From an uncultured Clostridia bacterium (GTDB taxonomy: Bacteria > Bacillota > Clostridia > Saccharofermentanales > Saccharofermentanaceae), in contig CAMNNN010000004.1 of NCBI GenBank assembly GCA_946545505.1, forward strand, positions 1-19,935: a stretch of DNA of 19,935 nt. Reading direction: 5' to 3'. Each line of letters opens with the position of its first letter. Within the stretch, counting starts at the first letter, position 1. The translations under genes were made by a program, and so were the position numbers. Positions 7,240 to 15,177 of the stretch are shown here, one piece after another. Below the pieces are notes generated by a model. That model saw nothing but the letters and a program-made list of their open reading frames with translations. It made no database searches and had not been told where the DNA came from.

Positions 7240-7740
7240 CTATAGGAGTCTGTCAGCCTCCATAAGGATGTGGCCGTTACGGTCAGCTTCACGGAATACC
7301 ACGAAGCCGTTTCTGTTCCAGAAGTGAGTGGACTGCGGATTGCCCTTGTCGATAACAAGTCTGATTATGGTCTTGCCGATGCTTTTAAGGTAAAGTGCCG
7401 CCTCGCTGATGATGGCAGAACCCACATGCCTGCCCTGATACTTCCGGTTCATCATGAAGAATCCCAGATAAGCGATATCAGCCGAAGGAAATCCGTCGAT
7501 AATATCCATGATCGCGACAAGGTCGTGACCGTTATATAAACCGAAATAATATTTATCGGAAACATCCATGCCGCGCGGCAGAAGGTGCATATCATTATAG
7601 ACCTGCTCTGCGGTAGGATTAGCATCGCTGTACTTGAAGAACTGCGGATTACCCTCAAAGACACTTAATATCTCGTCGGTATTATCCTCGTTCAGAAAAC
7701 GCGCGTCATATTTACTGCTGATCTTCTTAATATCGATCAC
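7240..7740 (-). CDS. GNAT-family N-acetyltransferase
   Basis: The protein is 166 residues with a GNAT fold in its second half. Motif A is YLGFFMMNRKYQGRHVGSAI at 91-110, where QGRHVG corresponds to the acetyl-CoA pyrophosphate loop (Q/R-x-x-G-x-G/A) with His in place of the first loop glycine. The later segment IIRLVIDKGNPQSTHFWNRN followed by GFVVFRE is the typical motif B region (N-x-x-s-x-x-f-W-x-k-x-G-F). The acceptor substrate cannot be told. The start is GTG at 7740, ten bases downstream of the DJ-1-family stop; an in-frame TGA sits at 7744-7746, so no longer start is possible, and no clear SD is seen, which suggests translational coupling. It is the last gene of the ilvE operon and ends near the shared terminator. 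Confidence 0.88.
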   Translation of the reverse strand: MIDIKKISSKYDARFLNEDNTDEILSVFEGNPQFFKYSDANPTAEQVYNDMHLLPRGMDVSDKYYFGLYNGHDLVAIMDIIDGFPSADIAYLGFFMMNRKYQGRHVGSAIISEAALYLKSIGKTIIRLVIDKGNPQSTHFWNRNGFVVFREADRNGHILMEADRLL

Positions 7741-7750
7741 GGATCACAAA

Positions 7751-8308
7751 TCAAATGGTATCAGGGTGCTGGATTCTGCGCTTGATATCCTCTGATGCCT
7801 CTTCACCCTTAAGAATTCTGATGAGCTCAAGACCTTCTTCGATCGTGAAGCCCAAGCCGCGGCCTGTCGTTATAAGACCGTCTGTTGTAACACCGGCGCC
7901 GGTATATTCACCGCAGTTAAGCTTGTCTTCCCATCCCGGGAAACATGTAGCCTTCTTACCTTCGAGAGCGCCTGCTTTACCGAGGACAGAGGGGCCGGCG
8001 CACACCGCGCCGAGCCTCTTGCCGTCAGCATTAAATTTACGAATCAATTCAATCAAACCGTCATGGGCGAGCATATTTGTCACGCCCGGCATACCGCCCG
8101 GAATAAAGAGCATGTCCGAACCGGAATAATCCTCCGTATCGAACTTCCCGTCCGCGGTGATAGTCACCTTATGTGAACTTACTATCGTCTCTGAATCCAT
8201 GATGGATACGAGACGGACTTCGATGCCTGCACGCCGCAGAAGATCCACGATCGTCAGGCACTCGACCTCTTCGGTTCCGTCAGCGATAAAAACGGTTACT
8301 TTACACAT
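7751..8308 (-). CDS. DJ-1/PfpI (ThiJ)-family protein
   Basis: The protein is 185 residues, typical for the DJ-1/YajL branch. The nucleophile elbow AVCAGP places the reactive cysteine at C103, and the conserved acidic partner is the last Glu of DGTEEVE (E16), equivalent to human DJ-1 C106 and E18. FIPGG at 68-72 and TTGRGLGF near 147-154 match other conserved family blocks. Family members have been described as chaperones, glyoxalase/deglycase-like enzymes or redox sensors; the specific activity cannot be deduced. ATG at 8308 lies one base after the ilvE stop (8310-8312), and the GNAT gene follows after ten bases, so this is the middle of a three-gene operon. Confidence 0.92.
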   Translation of the reverse strand: MCKVTVFIADGTEEVECLTIVDLLRRAGIEVRLVSIMDSETIVSSHKVTITADGKFDTEDYSGSDMLFIPGGMPGVTNMLAHDGLIELIRKFNADGKRLGAVCAGPSVLGKAGALEGKKATCFPGWEDKLNCGEYTGAGVTTDGLITTGRGLGFTIEEGLELIRILKGEEASEDIKRRIQHPDTI

Positions 8309-8309
8309 A

Positions 8310-9344
8310 TCAGCACTCGATCTCTACGATCCAGCCTTCAGGTGCTTCAACAGTACCCATCTGGATACCTGTCAGAGTCTCACGAAGCTTTGTCATAACG
8401 GGCCCCATCTCGGTCATGCCGTTAGAGAACTCGAACTCCTTGCCGTGATCGTTGATCTTACCAAGAGGAGAGATAACTGCAGCAGTACCGCACAGACCAC
8501 CCTCTGTGAATGCTCCGCTCATTACTTCTTCGAGAGTAACTTCTCTCTCATCGATCTTCATGCCGCAGTAGTGCTCTGCAACATAAACAAGAGATCTTCT
8601 TGTGATGGAAGGCAGGATGGAATTGGACTTAGGAACTACCAATGTGCCCTTGCCGTCTGTGAAGATCAGGTTAGCTCCGCCTGTCTCCTCGATCTTTGTT
8701 CTTGTCTGGGGATCGAGATAGATATTCTCGGCAAATCCCTCGTTATGAGCCGTAACGATAGCATGCAGTGACATAGCATAGTTAAGGCCGGCCTTGATGT
8801 TACCTGTTCCGTGAGGAGCAGCTCTGTCGAAGTCAGAGATCTTTACTACGATCGGCTTAGCGCCGCCCTTGAAGTAAGGGCCTACAGGTGTAGCAAAGAT
8901 ACGGTACTGATAATCCTCTGCAGGCTTAACGCCGATAACGGGGTTGATACCGAACATATAAGGTCTCAGATAGAGTGTTGCTCCCGTTCCGTACGGAGGT
9001 ACCCATGCTGCGTTAGCTGCAACCGTCTCCTTAACGGATCTGATGAACATCTCCTCGGAAATCGGAGGAATCTCGAGTCTTACTGCAGAATCATGAAGTC
9101 TCTGTGCATTGAGGTCAGGACGGAATGTAACGATTCTTCCATCCTTTGTCTCATAGGCCTTAAGGCCCTCGAAAACGGTCTGTGCATACTGAAGGACACC
9201 TGCACACTCGCTCATGACGATCATGTCGTCATCAACAAGGGAACCGTTATCCCATGCGCCGTTCTTGTAATTGGCAACAAAGCGCTTGTCTGTCTTTGTG
9301 TAACCGAATGTCAGATTCGACCAGTCAAGATTCTTCTTTTCCAT
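8310..9344 (-). CDS. ilvE: Branched-chain amino acid aminotransferase (class IV PLP enzyme)
   Basis: Catalyses reversible transfer of the amino group between glutamate and the 2-oxoacids of leucine, isoleucine and valine, in the cytoplasm. At 344 residues it belongs to the longer BCAT branch that also contains the eukaryotic enzymes (about 340-370), not the roughly 310-residue E. coli type. The PLP-binding lysine is K184 in GTGNIKAGLNYA, and TKIEETGGANLIF at 216-228 is the cofactor-contacting block. RPYMFG at 127-132 and GLCGTAAVISP near 288-298 are further class IV signatures. ATG at 9344 follows an AAGAAGG SD about ten bases upstream. A TATAAT with extended TGC lies at 9385-9390 on this strand, giving a short leader; no T-box or leader-peptide attenuator fits in that space. 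DJ-1 and GNAT genes follow in the same operon. Confidence 0.95.
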   Translation of the reverse strand: MEKKNLDWSNLTFGYTKTDKRFVANYKNGAWDNGSLVDDDMIVMSECAGVLQYAQTVFEGLKAYETKDGRIVTFRPDLNAQRLHDSAVRLEIPPISEEMFIRSVKETVAANAAWVPPYGTGATLYLRPYMFGINPVIGVKPAEDYQYRIFATPVGPYFKGGAKPIVVKISDFDRAAPHGTGNIKAGLNYAMSLHAIVTAHNEGFAENIYLDPQTRTKIEETGGANLIFTDGKGTLVVPKSNSILPSITRRSLVYVAEHYCGMKIDEREVTLEEVMSGAFTEGGLCGTAAVISPLGKINDHGKEFEFSNGMTEMGPVMTKLRETLTGIQMGTVEAPEGWIVEIEC

Positions 9345-9382
9345 AATAAGAAACCTTCTTTCACATTAGTCTTTCAATTCAA

Positions 9383-9419
9383 CAATTATAGCACTTGGGC
9401 GGCCGATATTGTATAATTG
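9383..9419. promoter_or_regulatory. Back-to-back promoters for ilvE (minus) and the zinc-ribbon gene (plus)
   Basis: TATAAT occurs at 9412-9417 reading right and, as ATTATA, at 9385-9390 reading left. The leftward box is preceded by TGC, making an extended -10. Both fit their genes: the predicted start sites lie about 20-40 bases before the respective initiation codons. -35 boxes are weak on both sides. CAATTATA (9383-9390) and TATAATTG (9412-9419) make a perfect 8-bp inverted repeat, so the two promoters overlap and probably compete. Confidence 0.6.
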
Positions 9420-9432
9420 TCAATGGAATTAG

Positions 9433-9438
9433 AGGAGG
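9433..9438 (+). promoter_or_regulatory. Ribosome binding site fixing the zinc-ribbon protein start at 9447
   Basis: AGGAGG lies eight bases before ATG 9447. The frame is open further up to a TTG at 9417 and an ATG at 9423, but these fall in or just beyond the -10 box and lack an SD, so 9447 is the real start. Confidence 0.85.
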
Positions 9439-9446
9439 ATATAAAA

Positions 9447-11054
9447 ATGGGAGAAAATGATGAAAAAAGAGTTCCGTTAAACGACTTTAAAGCTCATGAC
9501 GGAGTTCATGTAGACAAGAGCGATCCATATGATCTTAAGACGCCGTTCGGCGATCTGAATACCAAGAATCCGTTCAAGTCCAACGCACCCTTACCCTGGG
9601 ACCAGAGTGGCAATAATATGCCTTTCTCGGGCAATACGAAGAAGTGCCCCGGCTGCGGATCGAACATGTATTTCGATGAAGAGATAGGCTCATTGATATG
9701 CAGATCCTGCGGCAATCTTTACGACCCCGACACGATGGAGATGAACGGTTCACTCGGAATCGAGAATCCCGAACAGGAATACGGTATCGACGACGATATC
9801 GATTACGCAGACAGAAGCAACAAGGAGATAGCATGTAACTCCTGCGGTTCACAGATCGTAACCGATGCGAATACCGCAGCGACCATCTGTCCTTTCTGCG
9901 GCTCTCCGATGCTCGTCACGAGAAGACTCACGAGACAGTTCCGTCCCGATGCACTCATACCGTTCACGGTTACACGTGAACAAGCCAAGAAGGCCTACTT
10001 CGATCACGTATCTTCAGTGCCCCATGTACCGAAGGCATTCACGCGTGAGGCTACTATCGAGAAGATCTCAGGTGTCTATGTTCCCTTCTGGCTCATGTCC
10101 GCTGACGTTAAGATGGAGATCGGCGGCTGGGAGCACATTGTCATGGACGGAAGCCCTCGTTACGACCCTATTAAGCAGGAAGCTACAGGACAGCATTCGA
10201 TGGACGTCCCGATTGACGGAATGGTCGAGTTCTCCCTGAAGAATGTTCCTTTCGACGGATCACATAAGATTCCCGACAGACTCATGCAGGCGTGTGAGCC
10301 TTTCGACTTCAGCGAGCTCGTTCCCTATAACGCGTCTTACCTTATAGGCTTCCTTGCAGAGAAGTATGACTCGCAGCCCAAGGATATGTACGATGTCATC
10401 CGCAAGCGTCTCGACAACTACTGCCACGAGGTCGCGGAGTCGGTAAAGTTTGAGGATGTTGATTACTTCACTTACAATTCATCTTATACGGGCATAACTT
10501 ATAAGAACTACAGAGTAATCTACTGTCTGCTCCCGATATGGTTCCTGAACGTCAACTACGGTGACAGAAGCTATAAATTCGCGGTAAACGGTCAGACCGG
10601 TGAAGTCTGCGGCGTCGTACCGGAAAGTCTCGGAGGCGATCTGCTAAGAAGAATGGCCGAGAAGATCAATAATGTTACTTACAGAATGAACAGAACAGCC
10701 AGACACATGTTCTATATCCTGCCGTCGGCTTTGCTGGGAGCACTCTATCTGGGGTTAAGAATCAGCATCGTTGACAAACCTTCTCACGGCCTCGACTTCA
10801 TTGTAATCGCTATCATACTCTTTATTATCTTCACGGGACTCGCTCTGTTCGTCGCACCGACGATGGTATCGCGCGAGCGCGAGAAGAATTCGTTATCGGG
10901 CATTAAGGATCCTCACAACCTCGACAGAATGCCTAACGTGTCATTCTACCTCGATACATCGAGGAAGATCCGTGCAAAGAAGAAGCTCACACAGGGCGGT
11001 GCTTACGGCATAGTCAATCCGACAGGCAAAGGCAATTCGCTGCTGGGTTTCTGA
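9447..11054 (+). CDS. Double zinc-ribbon (TFIIB-type) membrane-anchored protein, unknown function
   Basis: With the start at 9447 the protein has 535 residues. Two four-cysteine zinc ribbons are visible: C67-C70/C85-C88 and C130-C133/C148-C151. A region at about 160-400 follows, containing IPFTVTREQAKKAY (171-184), GVYVPFWLMSADV (209-221) and LPIWFLNVNYGDRSYKFAVN (362-381), a pattern I know from Clostridia proteins annotated only as TFIIB-type zinc ribbon-containing or PriA-homologue-like; no helicase motif is present here. Two transmembrane helices lie at about 421-438 and 450-472, then a basic cytoplasmic tail of 60 residues. The role is unknown; the paired ribbons suggest binding of nucleic acid or protein at the membrane. 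Divergent from ilvE; the phosphodiesterase gene begins four bases after its stop. Confidence 0.88.
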   Translation: MGENDEKRVPLNDFKAHDGVHVDKSDPYDLKTPFGDLNTKNPFKSNAPLPWDQSGNNMPFSGNTKKCPGCGSNMYFDEEIGSLICRSCGNLYDPDTMEMNGSLGIENPEQEYGIDDDIDYADRSNKEIACNSCGSQIVTDANTAATICPFCGSPMLVTRRLTRQFRPDALIPFTVTREQAKKAYFDHVSSVPHVPKAFTREATIEKISGVYVPFWLMSADVKMEIGGWEHIVMDGSPRYDPIKQEATGQHSMDVPIDGMVEFSLKNVPFDGSHKIPDRLMQACEPFDFSELVPYNASYLIGFLAEKYDSQPKDMYDVIRKRLDNYCHEVAESVKFEDVDYFTYNSSYTGITYKNYRVIYCLLPIWFLNVNYGDRSYKFAVNGQTGEVCGVVPESLGGDLLRRMAEKINNVTYRMNRTARHMFYILPSALLGALYLGLRISIVDKPSHGLDFIVIAIILFIIFTGLALFVAPTMVSREREKNSLSGIKDPHNLDRMPNVSFYLDTSRKIRAKKKLTQGGAYGIVNPTGKGNSLLGF

Positions 11055-11058
11055 TAGC

Positions 11059-11565
11059 GTGAAGATACTTATCGTCAGTGACTCGCACGGAAGATCTGAC
11101 CGTGTATACCGTGCTTTCGACATTGAGAAACCGGATATGGTGATACATCTCGGAGACCTCGAAGACATGCGCGATACTGTTGCCGCGCGTCTGAACTCTC
11201 CGAAGATCCCCTGCGTCTTCATCAAAGGAAACTGTGATTACAGAAGTCAGGGCGAGCTTCAGGACTGGGCAGTTTTTACTCTCAAGGGACACCGGTTCTT
11301 CTGCACACACGGTCACATAGTCAATGTGAACTACGGTCTTAACAGGCTCATATATACGGCAGAGGAAAACAACTGCGACATCGCGCTTTACGGCCACACT
11401 CACGTGCCTTATAACGAGTTCGCCGAAGGCTCTTTCGGCGGACCTAAAGTGCATGTTCTTAACCCGGGAAGCATCTCATTGCCGCGGGGAGGCACTGACA
11501 GGACTTACATGGTGATGGAGCTTCGCGACAGCGGTGCTTACGAAGTCAAGCTTAAGACGCTTTAA
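11059..11565 (+). CDS. YfcE/MJ0936-type metallophosphoesterase
   Basis: This 168-residue protein is a compact calcineurin-like phosphodiesterase. The dimetal site is complete: D8 and H10 in VSDSHG, D33 in HLGDLEDM, N58 in IKGNCDY, H84 in CTHGH, and H113/H115 in YGHTHVPY. LNPGSISLPRG at 134-144 is the family's conserved C-terminal block. Related enzymes hydrolyse bis-p-nitrophenyl phosphate and some cyclic nucleotides or other phosphodiesters; the natural substrate here is unknown. GTG at 11059 starts four bases after the zinc-ribbon stop with no SD of its own, which implies translational coupling. Its last 14 bases overlap the end of the convergent EamA permease gene. Confidence 0.93.
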   Translation: MKILIVSDSHGRSDRVYRAFDIEKPDMVIHLGDLEDMRDTVAARLNSPKIPCVFIKGNCDYRSQGELQDWAVFTLKGHRFFCTHGHIVNVNYGLNRLIYTAEENNCDIALYGHTHVPYNEFAEGSFGGPKVHVLNPGSISLPRGGTDRTYMVMELRDSGAYEVKLKTL

Positions 11566-12439
11566 CGGACGGTTCTCTCTCGTGTGTAAGGTTCCAGTAC
11601 CACCTGAACACGGCCATACCGATAATAATGATATAACCCGCGATACTTAAGGGCTCGGGGACCTCCGACAGGAATATGATGCCGAGAGCCGCCGAGAAGA
11701 CCACCTGTGTGTTGTCGAAGACACCGATCTTACGCGCAGGGGCGAACTTGTATGCCGATGTTATCGAGAACTGCGCCGCCGCAGCGAAAATACCCGCGAG
11801 CACAAGACAGCCGAGCTGCCACAGCTCCATGGGCTTGTAATTAAATATCATAAACGGTGCCGAGAGCATGCAGGAGAATATCGAGAAACAAAACACGATT
11901 ATCGATGTCCTCTCACCCTTGCTTCCGAGAAGTCTTATGAATGTATAAGCAATGCCGGCGCCTGCTCCTCCCCAGATACCGCACAGAGCGGGGATCATGC
12001 TGACGCCTCCCGTGGGACGCGCGATCAGAATCACGCCCAAAAAGGCGATGACTGTCGTCATGATATCTATCCTGGTAGGCTTCTCCTTGAGAATCGGGAT
12101 TGATGCGATTATGGCGAAGAAAGGCGAGAGCTTGTTAAGCATATTAGCATCCGCGAGGGGCAGATGATCGATAGCGTAAAAGTTACAAAGAAGGCCCGTC
12201 GTACCGAACAGACATCTTAAGAAAATATATCTGAAGCACCCGGTCTTGATCTTGAACTTATCCTCGGATCTGAGAAGCGAGACGCACGCGATGACGGCCG
12301 CGAAGGCATTACGGAAAAACGCCTTCTCCATCGTCGGAACATCGCCCGACATCCTTACAAAAAACGTCATAAGTGCAAAGCCCAAAGCAGCTACAAGAAT
12401 GCATGCTATACCTTTGGCATCGTTATTCTTTAACTTCAT
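11552..12439 (-). CDS. EamA-domain drug/metabolite transporter (DMT superfamily) permease
   Basis: The protein is 295 residues with about ten transmembrane helices arranged as two EamA repeats (roughly 8-140 and 150-282), the standard DMT layout. The first helix region contains GFALMTFFVRMSGDVPTMEK, and the first repeat ends with AFLGVILIARP near 133-143; both resemble EamA members. The transported metabolite cannot be deduced. ATG at 12439 is nine bases after the DUF4236 gene stop, and an AAAGGG SD sits in that gap, so the two genes form an operon. The 3' end overlaps the convergent phosphodiesterase gene by 14 bases with no terminator between them. Confidence 0.92.
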   Translation of the reverse strand: MKLKNNDAKGIACILVAALGFALMTFFVRMSGDVPTMEKAFFRNAFAAVIACVSLLRSEDKFKIKTGCFRYIFLRCLFGTTGLLCNFYAIDHLPLADANMLNKLSPFFAIIASIPILKEKPTRIDIMTTVIAFLGVILIARPTGGVSMIPALCGIWGGAGAGIAYTFIRLLGSKGERTSIIVFCFSIFSCMLSAPFMIFNYKPMELWQLGCLVLAGIFAAAAQFSITSAYKFAPARKIGVFDNTQVVFSAALGIIFLSEVPEPLSIAGYIIIIGMAVFRWYWNLTHEREPSVKAS

Positions 12440-12448
12440 CGGAACCCT

Positions 12449-13441
12449 TTACCCGGGCAGTATCCTCTCTACAGCTTTGAATCCTGTTGTCTTCGCGAAC
12501 TTCATGTTGTGCTTGAAGTTGGTGAGGGCATCTGAAGGATCTATCATCTCCATGTTAAGAGCCATAAGCTGATCTCTGCCGAATTCTGCAGAGACCAAAG
12601 TTACTTCGGTCTCGTGACCGGTAGCGGTATTGAGCATGTCATCCGCCGCATGAACATAAACCTTATCGACAGGCAGCAGTGCGAAGGAGTCTCTCGCGAT
12701 CCTTATCATCGTGCTGCAGATATAGTCCTGCATAAGAGCATAGTAATTAGTCTTGCTCATCTCTTTCTCGCTTATATCGCCGTTGGCCTTGAGCGAGATC
12801 TCGACATCGGGAACAACTTCGCCGGACTTAACGTGGAACTCGACCTCGAGAACATCCTTCCTGTCCGTTCCGACTTCGAATGAGGACCCGTAGTCGAGAA
12901 GATCATCATAAGGCTTGACCTCATTAATTATCTCAAGGTAAGCATCGACGTCTCCTGCGACGACACGCTCAGAGAACTTCTTCAGGCTCTCGAACTCCTT
13001 ATACTCTTCACTTCCCTTAACGATATTAGTGGGGATCTCGTCCCTGTTAAGGGCTGCCCAGTCAATGTAACCGTCGGTTGCCTTATGGACAGACTTGATA
13101 GCATTTACATAAGACTCATACTCGGCCACCTTGGCTTTGTTCTGCTCGATAGCGGCAAGTTTCTCCTGATCCTTGGCTGATGCGGCAGCCGCTGCAGCAG
13201 CTTTCCCGTCATTCTTCTGTTCAGTCTTGGCATTCTTGCCCTTGCCTATCTTCTTAAGGTCAAAGGACTTCTTGTAGTACACGCCCGTCCCGGGGATACC
13301 TAAGGTAGTCGTTGACTTGCCCGTGGCACTGATAGTCTCCCGGATACCCTTCTTGCCGAAGCTGATACTCGGTCCGCTCTTTGACAGATTGACCCTCACG
13401 CCGGGTGCGATGGTAATACTCTTTCTGAAACAAAGTCCCAT
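12449..13441 (-). CDS. DUF4236-domain protein with unknown C-terminal domain
   Basis: The protein is 330 residues. Residues 3-56 match the DUF4236 pattern: FRKSITIAPGVRVNLSKSG (5-23), PSISFGKKG and TTTLGIPGTGVYY (44-56). A basic linker follows, then an alanine-rich, charged stretch (about 78-120, with seven consecutive Ala) likely to be helical or coiled-coil. The remaining 200 residues carry no motif I recognise; they include VEFHVKSGEVVPDVEISLKA and a long helix MSKTNYYALMQDYICSTMIR. The absence of a signal peptide or membrane helix indicates a cytoplasmic protein. ATG at 13441 has a GGAGG SD. It leads an operon with the EamA permease and is divergent from the Sel1-like gene across 104 AT-rich bases. 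Confidence 0.85.
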   Translation of the reverse strand: MGLCFRKSITIAPGVRVNLSKSGPSISFGKKGIRETISATGKSTTTLGIPGTGVYYKKSFDLKKIGKGKNAKTEQKNDGKAAAAAAASAKDQEKLAAIEQNKAKVAEYESYVNAIKSVHKATDGYIDWAALNRDEIPTNIVKGSEEYKEFESLKKFSERVVAGDVDAYLEIINEVKPYDDLLDYGSSFEVGTDRKDVLEVEFHVKSGEVVPDVEISLKANGDISEKEMSKTNYYALMQDYICSTMIRIARDSFALLPVDKVYVHAADDMLNTATGHETEVTLVSAEFGRDQLMALNMEMIDPSDALTNFKHNMKFAKTTGFKAVERILPG

Positions 13442-13545
13442 GTCCCTTACCTCCGAATAAATGAAATGTAAATTTAACTTATCAATTGCTATTTTACTAC
13501 ACGAGTTCAGGTTAAAAAGGTAAAATTTATACAGATGAGGTTTTT

Positions 13546-15147
13546 ATGCAGGACAATCCGCGTGTAATAAAGATCAGCGAGTATTCCCTCGAGGCTTTCG
13601 CTGTTTACAATAATGATTTCTATGACGTCACCTTACTTCCTCTCGCGGCGACGAAAGACATCGTCATCGAGTGTAAAAAAGACCGTAAGTTCACATTGAA
13701 CGACCTCGCGCAGGTCCTCGAGAAAGTCATAGTCAACAAGACTGACGCTGCAGTCTTCTTTTTCACATGGTTCGAACCGCTTATACTGCACTTCTATGAT
13801 GTGTTGAAGTTAAACCGTCTATACGGCGAAGGCCCCGCTTCCATAGAAGCTTACAGACTCACCATGATGCCCGTTACTGACGATGACCTGCTCGCGTGGA
13901 TGCTGTCCTATATTCTTAGTCTGTACAGGGACATGTCTCTTGTTCAGGTTCACATCCCCGCCTCAGAATATATCAATGCAGAAGACCTCCTCCATATGAT
14001 CGACCTTCAGGATGAAGAAAGTATGCTTCCGGTCGAAGAGCGCCGGTACATGGACGACATCAAGGACGACTTTATAAGAGAACTCGACAACGACCTTATC
14101 CTCAAGGACCTGGACCGTTATACCAAGAAGCTGTTCATCAGATATGTCAACGAATTATGCGAGACGAATAACTTCAATGCGCTGAGGATCAAGGGTTTTG
14201 CCTGCCTAGGCGGAAACTCGGTATTCAAGTGTGACTTCAAAGAAGCCGCGAGATGCATGGAAATACTGTGGAAGGAAGGCGGCTTCGGTTATGCCGCGAA
14301 CACTCTGGGATTCATCTGTCTGGAAGGAAGACTTACTGACGGCATCCCCGATTACGACCAGGCATTCAGATATTTCTCTATAGGCCATGCGTTCGGTATA
14401 TCAGAGTCCACATATAAGCTTGCTGAGATGTTCATGGAAGGCCTATGCGTGGCAAAGAATCCCGAGATGGCGGCATCGCTTCTTGAGCGTCTCTATATAG
14501 ATGCCAGATACCGGTTCGAGCAGGAAGACTTCGAGGGCGCTTTCGCCGAATCCGCAATGCACATGGGACAGCTACAGCTTAAGGTCTTTAACGATAATCC
14601 CTTGGGCTTCAAGTTCATGCATGACCAGGCTCTCGACTTTTTCCTGCAGGCTAAGTATGCGCTGCTTCGAAGATCCCCATACGGCATGTCACTAAATGAT
14701 AAAAAGATATCAGAGATCGTGGATGAACGAATACGCGAACTGTCGGAAGGCTCCAAGGTCTATAAGACATCATATACGGCTCCGTATCCTGGACCCGTAA
14801 GAGATTTCCTTTCCTACCGGCCTTCCGGAACTTATACGCTCGAGCTCAAGATACTTAAGAACGACAAGATAAAGATAACCATAAGAAGATTAAGCGGCAA
14901 GAACGATACGCTCTCCCCGCTTACACTTCTCACCTACAGAGAATTTCTATGCTGTGATCTCACAGATAACGTAACAGTAACAGGAAACGGGGCCAAGGTG
15001 ATATCGATTGATTCGGACAGCGAATTGATCTTTGAAGATGCATCGATTGAGTCCGCGCCTGACGGGGAGACCGTTATCCGGTTCTTCCACGGAAATAAGG
15101 AGGCAGCCGTTATCAAGGCGGCGAACTTTACTGTGCGCAGACCCTGA
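13546..15147 (+). CDS. Sel1/TPR-like repeat protein with unknown flanking domains
   Basis: The 533-residue protein lacks a signal peptide or membrane helices. Residues from about 212 to 320 form Sel1-like alpha-alpha units: GYAANTLGFICLEG (248-261), DYDQAFRYFSIGHAFGISES (269-288), YKLAEMFMEGLCVAKNPEMA (290-309), followed by SLLERLY. Sel1 repeats usually mediate protein-protein contacts. The N-terminal 200 residues (rich in acidic residues, with FFFTWFEP at 71-78) and the C-terminal 130 residues (beta-rich, SGTYTLELKILKNDKIKITI) match nothing I recognise. ATG at 13546 has GATGAGG five bases upstream. It is divergent from the DUF4236 gene and is followed after 30 bases by a LysR-type regulator, with which it may share a transcript. 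The biological role is unknown. Confidence 0.8.
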   Translation: MQDNPRVIKISEYSLEAFAVYNNDFYDVTLLPLAATKDIVIECKKDRKFTLNDLAQVLEKVIVNKTDAAVFFFTWFEPLILHFYDVLKLNRLYGEGPASIEAYRLTMMPVTDDDLLAWMLSYILSLYRDMSLVQVHIPASEYINAEDLLHMIDLQDEESMLPVEERRYMDDIKDDFIRELDNDLILKDLDRYTKKLFIRYVNELCETNNFNALRIKGFACLGGNSVFKCDFKEAARCMEILWKEGGFGYAANTLGFICLEGRLTDGIPDYDQAFRYFSIGHAFGISESTYKLAEMFMEGLCVAKNPEMAASLLERLYIDARYRFEQEDFEGAFAESAMHMGQLQLKVFNDNPLGFKFMHDQALDFFLQAKYALLRRSPYGMSLNDKKISEIVDERIRELSEGSKVYKTSYTAPYPGPVRDFLSYRPSGTYTLELKILKNDKIKITIRRLSGKNDTLSPLTLLTYREFLCCDLTDNVTVTGNGAKVISIDSDSELIFEDASIESAPDGETVIRFFHGNKEAAVIKAANFTVRRP

Positions 15148-15177
15148 TCGATCTGTTATTTCCGGAGGGGGCGGGAT

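Noticed and set aside
7231..7250. GACTC/GAGTC inverted repeat at the end of the GNAT gene
   Set aside because: Only five base pairs with a ten-base loop and no T run; the strong hairpin at 7168-7188 explains termination better.
9345..9382. A T-box or leader-peptide attenuator before ilvE
   Set aside because: The predicted leader is only about 35-40 bases, too short for either, and no terminator hairpin is present.
8157..9416. Two plus-strand open frames of about 200 codons each
   Set aside because: Both are antisense to ilvE and the DJ-1 gene, which carry full active-site signatures; the shadows are Cys- and Leu-rich and motif-free.
9417..9446. TTG 9417 or ATG 9423 as start of the zinc-ribbon protein
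   Set aside because: They lie in or beside the -10 box, so the message would begin at about the same place; AGGAGG with eight-base spacing points to ATG 9447.
13442..13545. AT-rich near-repeats (GTAAATTTAAC and GGTAAAATTTATAC) as an operator
   Set aside because: The match is imperfect and expected by chance in AT-rich sequence; promoter boxes here are also not convincing.
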